Shown here: positions 28,269 to 35,118 of the stretch, piece by piece
Layout: every line of letters begins with the position of its first letter
Numbering within the stretch: the stretch's first letter is position 1
Source: Mycobacteriales bacterium
GTDB lineage: Bacteria > Actinomycetota > Actinomycetes > Mycobacteriales > QHCD01
Assembly: GCA_036497565.1 (NCBI GenBank)
Contig: DASXJE010000188.1
Location: 38,549 to 102,548 of the forward strand
Direction: 5' to 3'
Length of the DNA: 64,000 bases
Translations under genes and position numbers: made by a program
Notes under the pieces: model-generated
Databases searched by the model: none
What the model was told of the DNA's origin: nothing
The model's input: only the letters and a program-made list of their open reading frames with translations

Positions 28269-28485
28269 TGCGTTGTCTCCTCGGGCTCATTTCGATCAGC
28301 GCCGGCCGCGCTTGTCGTCCACAGATCGCTGCCTACTCCGAGCGTCCGACAACTTTGGTGTCGGCGCGACGGGGGAGGCGGGCGGTTCGCTCAGAGCGGA
28401 GCGACGGCGTCCATCCTGACCCACCGGGGTCCGCGTCGCATCCGAATTGTCTGATGGGGAAACCGATCCCCGCCGTCGCGGTCGG

Positions 28486-28491
28486 TAGGCT
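28486..28491 (+). promoter_or_regulatory. Candidate -10 box for leaderless guaA mRNA
   Basis: TAGGCT followed by six bases and the guaA GTG at 28498; no SD is present. Same arrangement as glmS and tsaB. Confidence 0.5.
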
Positions 28492-28497
28492 CGGGCG

Positions 28498-30084
28498 GTG
28501 GACAGCAGCAGCGCGGATCCCGGCCACGACGTCGTCCTGGTCGTCGACTACGGGGCGCAGTACGCCCAGCTGATCGCGCGCCGGATCCGGGAGGCGCGGG
28601 TCAAGAGCGAGATCGTCGCGCACGACACCCCGGTCCAGGAGATGCTCGCCCGGCGGCCCGCCGCGATCGTGCTCTCCGGCGGCCCGGCGAGCGTCTACGC
28701 CGAGGGCGCGCCGGCGGCCCCCGAGGGCCTGTTCGACGCCGGGGTCCCCGTGCTCGGGATCTGCTACGGGCACCAGCTGATGGCCCGGGCCCTCGGCGGC
28801 ACCGTGAGCCACACGGGGCGGTCGGAGTACGGCGCGACCATGCTGCAGGTCGCCACCCCGGCGTCCCGCCTGCTGGCGGACACGCCGGAGAAGCACCAGG
28901 TGTGGATGTCGCACGGCGACGCGGTCACCAGTGCGCCCGAGGGATTCACCGTCACCGCGGGCACCGACGACTCGCCGGTGGCGGCGTTCGAGGCCACCGA
29001 CCGCCACCTCGCCGGGGTGCAGTTCCACCCCGAGGTGGCGCACTCGCCGTACGGGCAGAAGGTGCTCGAGCACTTCCTCTACGACGTCGCCGGGATCCGT
29101 CCGCTGTGGACGACGGAGAACGTCGTCGACGAGCAGATCCGCCGGATCCGCGCCCAGGTGGGCGACAAGCGGGTGCTCGCCGCGTTGTCCGGCGGCGTCG
29201 ACTCGGCGGTCGCCGCGGCCCTCGTGCACGAGGCGGTCGGCGACCGGCTGACCTGCGTCTACGTCGACCACGGGCTGATGCGGGAAGGGGAGACCGAGCA
29301 GGTCGAGCGTGACTACGTCGCCGCGACCGGCGTCCAGGTGCGGGTCGTGCACGCCGAGGACCGATTCATCGCTGCCCTCGACGGAGTCTCCGACCCCGAG
29401 CAGAAGCGACGGATCATCGGCCGGGAGTTCATCCGGGTCTTCGAGCAGGCCGCCCGCGACGTGGTCGCCGAGGTCGGCGCCCACGGCGAGACCGTTGAGT
29501 TCCTCGTCCAGGGCACGCTCTACCCCGACGTGGTCGAGTCCGGCGGCGGCGCGGGGGCGTCGAACATCAAGTCCCATCACAACGTGGGCGGGCTGCCCGA
29601 CGATCTGCAGTTCGCGCTGGTCGAGCCGCTCCGCGAGCTGTTCAAGGACGAGGTACGCCGCGCCGGCGAGGAGCTCGGCCTGCCCGCGGAGATGGTGTGG
29701 CGCCAGCCGTTCCCCGGGCCGGGCCTGGCGATCCGCATCGTCGGTGCGGTCACCCGCGACCGGCTCGACATGCTGCGCGCCGCCGACGCGATCGCCCGGG
29801 CGGAGCTCTCCGCTGCCGGCCTCGACCGCGAGGTCTGGCAGTGCCCGGTGGTGCTGCTCGCCGATGTCCGGTCGGTCGGTGTGCAGGGGGACGGTCGCAC
29901 CTACGGCCACCCGGTCGTGCTCCGGCCGGTCTCCAGCGAGGACGCCATGACCGCCGACTGGTCCCGGCTGCCCTACGACGTCCTGGCCCGGATCTCCACC
30001 CGCATCACCAACGAGGTCCGCGAGATCAACCGGGTCACGCTCGACGTCACGAGCAAGCCGCCCGGCACGATCGAGTGGGAGTAG
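28498..30084 (+). CDS. guaA: GMP synthase (glutamine-hydrolysing)
   Basis: Aminates XMP to GMP using glutamine and ATP. The 528-residue product has a class I amidotransferase domain (about 10-205) with catalytic Cys89 in GICYGHQ and the His-Glu pair in FHPEV. The ATP-pyrophosphatase P-loop is [12 protein letters not shown], and the C-terminal dimerization domain ends KPPGTIEWE. It completes the IMP-to-GMP route begun by guaB. The leaderless-type GTG start is the first in frame that gives the expected N-terminus. Confidence 0.97.
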   Translation: MDSSSADPGHDVVLVVDYGAQYAQLIARRIREARVKSEIVAHDTPVQEMLARRPAAIVLSGGPASVYAEGAPAAPEGLFDAGVPVLGICYGHQLMARALGGTVSHTGRSEYGATMLQVATPASRLLADTPEKHQVWMSHGDAVTSAPEGFTVTAGTDDSPVAAFEATDRHLAGVQFHPEVAHSPYGQKVLEHFLYDVAGIRPLWTTENVVDEQIRRIRAQVGDKRVLAALSGGVDSAVAAALVHEAVGDRLTCVYVDHGLMREGETEQVERDYVAATGVQVRVVHAEDRFIAALDGVSDPEQKRRIIGREFIRVFEQAARDVVAEVGAHGETVEFLVQGTLYPDVVESGGGAGASNIKSHHNVGGLPDDLQFALVEPLRELFKDEVRRAGEELGLPAEMVWRQPFPGPGLAIRIVGAVTRDRLDMLRAADAIARAELSAAGLDREVWQCPVVLLADVRSVGVQGDGRTYGHPVVLRPVSSEDAMTADWSRLPYDVLARISTRITNEVREINRVTLDVTSKPPGTIEWE

Positions 30085-30099
30085 CACGGCCCGCAGCCG

Positions 30100-30303
30100 T
30101 CACCGGCGCTCGCCGCGCCGCCGACCCGTCATCCGCGGCAGGGCGCTGACCAGCCCGACCGCGCCGACCCCGATCAACAGGGCGGGAAGTTCCCAGCTGC
30201 CGCCCAGCGACGCGGTGTGGCCCGCGAAACCCCAGATCATGGCGATGCCGACGAAGAACAGGCCGGCCACGAGTGAGAAAACGTCGATGTCATGCCGCTG
30301 CAC
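30100..30303 (-). CDS. Small two-helix membrane protein
   Basis: A 67-residue protein with two hydrophobic helices (about 9-27 VFSLVAGLFFVGIAMIWGF and about 39-55 LPALLIGVGAVGLVSAL) and an Arg-rich C-terminus, MTGRRRGERR, predicted cytoplasmic. Its start lies inside the end of the upstream PspC gene (14-base overlap), so the two are coupled. I do not recognise a named family. Its link to PspC suggests a small accessory of that envelope-stress protein, which is inference. Confidence 0.72.
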   Translation of the reverse strand: MQRHDIDVFSLVAGLFFVGIAMIWGFAGHTASLGGSWELPALLIGVGAVGLVSALPRMTGRRRGERR

Positions 30304-31669
30304 GATCTACCTCCACGGTTCCGACGCCGACCTGCGCGGTGAGGTCGAGGTGTCCTCCACCGGGACCGTCCGCCCCGGTGTCATTCACGGTCTGGTTCAC
30401 ATCGAGCCCGGCGTGTCCGGTGCCGAGCAGCTGCAGTTGTCCCGCGTCCGCCGTGCCGTGGATCGTCACGTCGACGTCGGGCGGAACGGTGACGTTGATC
30501 GTCCCGGCGCCGACCTGTAGCCGACTCGTCACGTCGCCGGTGTGGGCGAAGTCGACCCGCTCGAGGTCGAGCGTCGCGGTGCCGGCGCGCATGTTGTACG
30601 AGTGCTGGACGGCGCCGACCGTGGTGGGAGCCCAGGTCCGGTCGCCGACCGGACCGCCCCCGGCCAGCGGTGCGCTGGCCGCGATCAGTAACGCGACGGT
30701 CAGCGGGATGCCCAGCAGGGTGAGTCCCCGCGCCTTACCCCACCGCGCGCCGACCAGCAGACCGGCGCCGACCAGACCGAGCGCGACGGCGAGGTAGCTG
30801 CGGACCGACAGTCCGAGGCCGCCGGCGCGGTCGATCGCGATGAGCAATCCGACGACGACGATCGTCAGGCTGATGGTGATCCGCCGCAGCGGTGAGCGCC
30901 GCCGCTTCGGCTCGAGGCCTGTCGGCGGGGTGGCCGGCGCCCCGGCCAGCGGCCACGCACTGTCCGGGTCGGTCCGCTCCTCGGCGGCGAGCCGCTCTGC
31001 GGCGAGCTGCTCGGCGGCCCGGTTGACCGCGTTCATCGACTCGGTGGCCAGCGAGCCGCGGGGTAGTGGCCGGGTCGGCAGCACCTCGGTGCCCGGCCCG
31101 CCGAGCGGCCGGGTCGCTCCGGCGTCCTGCGTCGCTCCGGAGGCCGGGACAGGGATGGGCGCCGTCACGCCGGTGTCCGGAGCGGCCGGGGACGGTGCGG
31201 ACGCGGCCGGAGGTGGCGCCGAGCCGACCGGGGGCGGCGGGGGCGGCGGCGAGTCCGGGCTCTGCCGGCCGCGGTCCTGCAGGTGCCGGTAGACCAGGAC
31301 GCCGCCCACCGTGACCACCGCGAGCAGCGCGAGGTTGCGCGGGTCGCCCCGGCCGACCGCCGCGACGAGGGCGATCACGATCACCGCCAGCACGATGCCC
31401 TCCGCCATCGGCGTACCTCGCCGGCCGCGGCCGATCACCGACTCGGCGATCGAGTGCTCCTCCCGGGCGTCGGGGAGTAGCAACCACCCGACCGCGTAGA
31501 GGAGGACACCGACGCCGCCGAAGACGGCCAGGACGGCGATCAGGACGCGGATCAGCAGAGGGTCGACATCGACGTACTCGGCCAGGCCGCCGGCCACACC
31601 CGCGACCATGCGCTGGTCGCGGCTGCGCTGCAGCCGGCGAGGAGTCGAGCCGCCCGAGAAGTTGCTCAT
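30290..31669 (-). CDS. PspC-domain membrane protein with C-terminal LiaF/toastrack-like region
   Basis: A 459-residue envelope protein. A PspC domain spans about 10-75 (RSRDQRMVAGVAGGLAEYV, then VGVLLYAVGWLLLPDAR), with one more helix near 92-110 and a Pro/Ala-rich linker (about 135-250). A cluster of helices follows (about 270-345), then a C-terminal all-beta region (LQVGAGTINVTVPPDVDVTIHGTA), similar to the C-terminal part of LiaF-type cell-wall stress sensors. It is divergent from a PspC-containing histidine kinase and its response regulator, so the three probably form one sensing system. ATG 31669 is chosen for the family-like MSNFSGG start; the SD is weak. Confidence 0.85.
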   Translation of the reverse strand: MSNFSGGSTPRRLQRSRDQRMVAGVAGGLAEYVDVDPLLIRVLIAVLAVFGGVGVLLYAVGWLLLPDAREEHSIAESVIGRGRRGTPMAEGIVLAVIVIALVAAVGRGDPRNLALLAVVTVGGVLVYRHLQDRGRQSPDSPPPPPPPVGSAPPPAASAPSPAAPDTGVTAPIPVPASGATQDAGATRPLGGPGTEVLPTRPLPRGSLATESMNAVNRAAEQLAAERLAAEERTDPDSAWPLAGAPATPPTGLEPKRRRSPLRRITISLTIVVVGLLIAIDRAGGLGLSVRSYLAVALGLVGAGLLVGARWGKARGLTLLGIPLTVALLIAASAPLAGGGPVGDRTWAPTTVGAVQHSYNMRAGTATLDLERVDFAHTGDVTSRLQVGAGTINVTVPPDVDVTIHGTADAGQLQLLGTGHAGLDVNQTVNDTGADGPGGGHLDLTAQVGVGTVEVDRAAA

Positions 31670-31711
31670 GCCGCGATCGTGCTGCCTCGCGCGCGGCCGG
31701 GCATCGGGGAG

Positions 31712-31765
31712 GACCCTGATTTCGACCCTGATTCGGCCGACCCCGAGTAGGCACCCCGAGTAGGC
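31712..31765. repeat. Short tandem repeats in the divergent PspC/kinase promoter region
   Basis: GACCCTGATT occurs at 31712-31721 and 31724-31733 (12-bp period), then CCCCGAGTAGGC at 31741-31752 and 31754-31765 (13-bp period). They lie between the divergent starts of the PspC gene and the kinase gene, where regulator sites are expected. The GTAGGC parts could also act as -10 elements. Confidence 0.6.
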
Positions 31766-31834
31766 CACCCTGAGATCGGGCCCAGGATTCCAGGGTTGCG
31801 CCGGATGGCCGGGACGGCCCGCCGCGTGTGACGA

Positions 31835-33112
31835 TTGCTGAGGACGAAGGAGGCGGCGATCAGCACCGCACAGGGGTCGGCAGGCGCGGCACGGTACGTG
31901 CCTCGGCGGGTCAGCAGACCCGCCGAGGGGCGCGTCTTCAGCGGTGTCGCACAGGGCCTCGCCGACCACCTCGACCTGTCCGCGACGCACGTGCGCATCG
32001 CCTTCCTCGTCCTGTCCGTCTTCGGGGGATTCGGCGTCGTGCTCTACGCCGTGCTCTGGGTGGTCATCCCGACCCGGCGGGCGGTCGAGGACGGTCGACC
32101 GGCGCGGACCCGGCGGTTCGAGGGCCGCGGGCAGGCTCTGGCGATCGGCGCCGTGGCCGTCGGCCTGGTCCTGCTGCTCCGGGGCATCGGGATCCTGCAG
32201 GTCGACGCGCTGGTCTGGCCGGTCGCGATCGTCGCGATCGGTGCGGCGCTGATCTGGCGTCAGGCCGACGAGTCCCAACGCGACCAGCTCACCCGCGCGA
32301 CCGGACGCATCCCGTCCCTGCTGACCGGCGCCGGCGGCACCCGCTCGGCCGTGTTGCGGCTCGCCGCGGGCGCCGTACTCGTGACCGCGGGTATCGCGGC
32401 CTTCCTGGCGGTGTCGCATCAGCTCACCGCCGCCCGCAACGGCATCGTCGCGACCGTCGTCGTGCTGCTCGGCCTGGCGGTGATCACCGGCCCCTGGTGG
32501 TGGCGGCTGGTGGGGGAGCTCTCCGCCGAGCGGCGGGAGCGGATCCGGTCCCAGGAGCGTGCCGAACTCGCCGCCCACCTGCACGACTCCGTACTGCAGA
32601 CGCTCGCGCTGATCCAGCGGCAGTCCGAGTCACCACGCGAGGTCCTGCGGCTGGCGCGGGGGCAGGAGCGCGAACTGCGCACCTGGCTGTATCGCCCGGC
32701 CGACGCCGAGAGCACCCGGTTCGGCGCGGCGATGACGACGGTCGCGGCCGAGGTCGAGGACGCCTACGGCGTCGCCGTAGAGTCGGTCGTCGTCGGTGAC
32801 GTCGACCTCGACCCGCGCACGGACGCGTTGGTCCAGTCGTCGCGGGAGGCACTGGTCAACGCGGCCAAGCACAGCGGGGTCGAGACGATGTCGCTGTACG
32901 CCGAAGTCGAACCCGACTCGGTCACCGTCTTCATCCGCGACCGCGGCGTCGGGTTCGACCCGGACGCCGTGGGCGCCGACCGACACGGTGTGGCCGGCTC
33001 GATCGTCGGTCGCATGAAACGCCACGGCGGGAGGGCCACGATCCGCAGTACGCCGGGCGACGGCACCGAGGTGGAGTTGACGATGACCCGCACCGCGAAG
33101 GTCCAGCAGTGA
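31835..33112 (+). CDS. PspC-domain sensor histidine kinase
   Basis: Membrane sensor kinase, up to 425 residues. It has an N-terminal PspC domain (about 25-82; RVFSGVAQGLADHLDL, VVLYAVLWVVIPTRR), about four further helices (102-235), a HisKA_3-type phosphoacceptor helix (AELAAHLHDSVLQTLALIQRQ, His in HLHDS) and a HATPase domain with REALVNAAKHSG and DRGVGFDPD. The start is unclear. TTG 31835 is the earliest in-frame candidate, after an in-frame TGA, and GTG 31898 is possible. The only strong SD (AAGGAGG, 31847-31853) sits five bases before an in-frame ATC at 31859. It overlaps its response regulator by four bases. Confidence 0.88.
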   Translation: MLRTKEAAISTAQGSAGAARYVPRRVSRPAEGRVFSGVAQGLADHLDLSATHVRIAFLVLSVFGGFGVVLYAVLWVVIPTRRAVEDGRPARTRRFEGRGQALAIGAVAVGLVLLLRGIGILQVDALVWPVAIVAIGAALIWRQADESQRDQLTRATGRIPSLLTGAGGTRSAVLRLAAGAVLVTAGIAAFLAVSHQLTAARNGIVATVVVLLGLAVITGPWWWRLVGELSAERRERIRSQERAELAAHLHDSVLQTLALIQRQSESPREVLRLARGQERELRTWLYRPADAESTRFGAAMTTVAAEVEDAYGVAVESVVVGDVDLDPRTDALVQSSREALVNAAKHSGVETMSLYAEVEPDSVTVFIRDRGVGFDPDAVGADRHGVAGSIVGRMKRHGGRATIRSTPGDGTEVELTMTRTAKVQQ

Positions 33113-33762
33113 CCCCGCTCCGGGTGTTCCTGGTGGACGACCACGAGATGTTCCGGTCGGGGGTGCGGGCCGAGCTGGCCCGGGCCGCCGCGGGAGCCGT
33201 CGACGTGGTCGGAGACGCCGGCTCGGTGTCGGGTGCCGTCGCCGGGATCCGGCAGGCCCGTCCCGACGTCGTGCTGCTCGACGTCCACATGCCCGACGGC
33301 GGCGGGCGCGCCGTACTCGATCAGATCGGCGATCTGTCGGGCACCACCAAGGTGCTCGCGCTGTCGGTGAGCGACGCCGCCGAGGACGTGATCGGCGTCA
33401 TCCGGGCCGGTGCCCGCGGCTACGTGACCAAGACGATCTCCGGTGACGACCTCGCCGCCGCGATCCGCCGGGTGGCCGACGGTGACGCGGTCTTCTCCCC
33501 GCGGCTGGCCGGCTTCGTGCTGGACGCGTTCACCGATCGCAACGGCACCCCGGTCGTCGATCCGGAGTTCGACTCGCTCACCGCACGGGAGCGCGACGTG
33601 CTGCGGCTCCTCGCCCGCGGCTACTCCTACAAGGAGATCGCCGGTCAGCTGTTCATCTCGGTGAAGACGGTGGAGACGCATGTCTCGTCGGTGCTGCGCA
33701 AGCTGCAGCTGTCCAACCGGCACCAGCTCACCCGATGGGCGTCCGACCGTCGGATCGTGTGA
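33109..33762 (+). CDS. NarL/LuxR-family response regulator
   Basis: Partner of the PspC kinase, 217 residues. The receiver is intact: acidic pair VDDHE, phosphoacceptor Asp58 in VVLLDVHMPD, and the conserved Lys in GYVTKTISG. The C-terminal LuxR helix-turn-helix covers about 150-215 (LTARERDVLRLLARGYSYKEIA, SVKTVETHVSSVLRKLQLSN). GTG 33109 overlaps the kinase stop. By arrangement it resembles LiaR/VraR-type regulators of cell-envelope stress. Likely targets include the divergent PspC gene. Confidence 0.93.
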   Translation: MTPLRVFLVDDHEMFRSGVRAELARAAAGAVDVVGDAGSVSGAVAGIRQARPDVVLLDVHMPDGGGRAVLDQIGDLSGTTKVLALSVSDAAEDVIGVIRAGARGYVTKTISGDDLAAAIRRVADGDAVFSPRLAGFVLDAFTDRNGTPVVDPEFDSLTARERDVLRLLARGYSYKEIAGQLFISVKTVETHVSSVLRKLQLSNRHQLTRWASDRRIV

Positions 33763-33769
33763 CGTCGCA

Positions 33770-33786
33770 GGCCCGGCCGGCGGGCC
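33770..33786. terminator. GC-rich hairpin between convergent genes
   Basis: GGCCCG (33770-33775) and CGGGCC (33781-33786) around GCCGG, in the 28-base gap between the response regulator and the PIG-L gene. No T tract; a weak or Rho-assisted bidirectional terminator at best. Confidence 0.35.
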
Positions 33787-33790
33787 GGGA

Positions 33791-34525
33791 TCACCGTGTG
33801 TCGATCACCCGGAACGACTCGGCGAGGTGGCCCTCCGGCAGCCCGCCGGCGCGCGCGGCCGCCTCGAGCCAGGTCCGCAGCCGCCCGGGCAGATCCTCGA
33901 AGTGCGCGGTCTGGCTGGCGTGGGCGCGTAGCGCGGCGATCTTGCGGTCGAAGGTGTCGGTGATGTCGACGTAGCGGTCGGGGTCGGGGCCGCCGGCTAT
34001 CCACAGCTCGCCGACCGTCCAGGCCGCAAGCCCCTCGTCGCGGAGCAGTTCGGGGTGCGCGAACGGATTACGGGCATCGGGGTAGACCGCGTCCACCGTC
34101 GCCTCGCCGACCGCGAGGTGGTCCGGGTGGCTGCGCCCGAGGAGCCGCCAGTCCCGCTCCGGGGACGGGCCGATCACCCGGTGCGGGCGCACGCGGCGGA
34201 TCTGGCGGGTGATGTCCCGGCGCAGTTCGTGGGTGACGTAGAGCCGACCGTCGGGATAGTCCAGGAAGGTCACGTCGTGCACACCGACCTCGGCCGCGGC
34301 GGCGCGCTGCTCCCGCTCCCGTAGGTCGCCCATCAGCTCCCGCGGGGTGTCGTCGTAACCGCCGGCGTCGCCGCGGGTCGCGATGCAGTAGGCGACCTCG
34401 ATGCCCGCCGCCGTCCAGGCGGCGACCGTTCCGGCGGCGCCGAAGTCGATGTCGTCGGGGTGTGCGGCGACGACCAGGGCGCGGGTGGCGGGCTCGTCCG
34501 GCTGGCCGGTGTCAGGTTGGGTCAC
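33791..34525 (-). CDS. PIG-L family (LmbE-like) deacetylase
   Basis: Zinc-dependent N-acetyl-sugar deacetylase fold, 244 residues. The metal motif AHPDD (His22) is followed by IDFGAAGTVAAW; CIATRGDAGGYDD, RSHPDHLAVGEA and the late HASQT are family features. Related enzymes include MshB and Mca of mycothiol metabolism, but the motifs do not show which substrate is used here. GTG 34525 is preferred to GTG 34567 because it begins shortly before the domain and TACGAT lies eight bases upstream on its strand, the leaderless pattern. The gene ends 29 bases from the response-regulator gene. Confidence 0.87.
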   Translation of the reverse strand: MTQPDTGQPDEPATRALVVAAHPDDIDFGAAGTVAAWTAAGIEVAYCIATRGDAGGYDDTPRELMGDLREREQRAAAAEVGVHDVTFLDYPDGRLYVTHELRRDITRQIRRVRPHRVIGPSPERDWRLLGRSHPDHLAVGEATVDAVYPDARNPFAHPELLRDEGLAAWTVGELWIAGGPDPDRYVDITDTFDRKIAALRAHASQTAHFEDLPGRLRTWLEAAARAGGLPEGHLAESFRVIDTR

Positions 34526-34570
34526 GACTACCGATCGTAGAGGCGTCCCGGGACCCGGTGCGGCCACTGG

Positions 34571-34870
34571 CTATAGCGGCCCCCGGCAGGTGCGCAGTAC
34601 GGCGTCGCCGATCGATCCGCCGCCGTCACCGAGGCCGCCGCGGTAGGAGTCGAGCACCCGGCGCTCCCGATCGAGCTCGAGCCGGACCCCGCCGGCGGCG
34701 ATCCGGGCGGACTGCACCTGCCGGGACAGCCTGGCGCGCTCGGCGACGAGCCGGATGATGCCCTCGTCGAGCGCGTCGATGCGGGCCCGGAGCAGGGCGA
34801 TCGGGTCGGTCTCCGCCGGTGCGGGCTCCGCCGAGAGGTCGGGGAGCGCGGCGTCTGTCTGTGCAGTCAC
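34571..34870 (-). CDS. Chorismate mutase, AroQ class
   Basis: Rearranges chorismate to prephenate, the branch to phenylalanine and tyrosine. The 99-residue product has the AroQ helix with LRARIDALDEGIIRLVAERARLS, here as DPIALLRARIDALDEGI and LVAERARLSRQVQSARI, holding the catalytic Arg and Lys/Arg positions. It ends in an LDSYRGGLGDGG segment common in actinobacterial forms. GTG 34870 has AAGGAG about seven bases upstream. A hairpin-T terminator and a short Phe/Tyr-rich reading frame lie directly upstream, suggesting attenuation. It is divergent from pcrA/uvrD, as in mycobacteria. Confidence 0.92.
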   Translation of the reverse strand: MTAQTDAALPDLSAEPAPAETDPIALLRARIDALDEGIIRLVAERARLSRQVQSARIAAGGVRLELDRERRVLDSYRGGLGDGGGSIGDAVLRTCRGPL

Positions 34871-34906
34871 GGGGTCTCCTTGCTGGGGGCCCACCTGCCG
34901 AGACAG

Positions 34907-34936
34907 CAAAACGCCCCGGCTGGAGGGCCGGGGCGT
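34907..34936 (-). terminator. Intrinsic terminator in the chorismate mutase leader (attenuator)
   Basis: On the minus strand, CGCCCCGGC (34935-34927) and GCCGGGGCG (34920-34912) form a 9-bp stem around a 6-base loop, followed by TTTTG. It ends 37 bases before the chorismate mutase start and begins 14 bases after the leader-peptide stop, so it would stop transcription before the gene unless prevented. Confidence 0.82.
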
Positions 34937-34949
34937 CGGGTGGTCTGGG

Positions 34950-35015
34950 TCAGACGGCGTCGACGGGCACCGGGCTCCGGTACCCATAAAAGAACTGAGC
35001 TGCGCGCGTCGTCAC
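34950..35015 (-). CDS. Candidate Phe/Tyr leader peptide (attenuation)
   Basis: A 21-codon frame starting GTG 35015 and ending TGA 34952-34950: M/V-TTRAAQFFYGYRSPVPVDAV. It has two Phe and two Tyr in five consecutive codons (FFYGY), the amino acids made downstream of chorismate mutase. A hairpin GGTACCGG/CCGGTGCC (34984-34977 with 34973-34966, one G-U) begins within these codons, so a ribosome stalled on Phe or Tyr codons would disrupt it. The intrinsic terminator follows. The SD is weak (AGGCC) and no alternative antiterminator could be settled by eye. Confidence 0.72.
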   Translation of the reverse strand: MTTRAAQFFYGYRSPVPVDAV

Positions 35016-35118
35016 GGCCTGAAGTCTGCCACACCAGCCGCCCCGTGGCCAATGCCGCGCCCTCCGGCGCTGTGGGCGGCCGAATCGGTCAGCGGGGCGA
35101 CGTATCGTGACGGGAGAG

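Noticed and set aside
28346..28364. Inverted repeat CCGACA-N7-TGTCGG in front of the ABC exporter as a defined operator
   Set aside because: The arms are only six bases in GC-rich DNA and no regulator is adjacent, so it is mentioned with the ATPase but not listed as a site.
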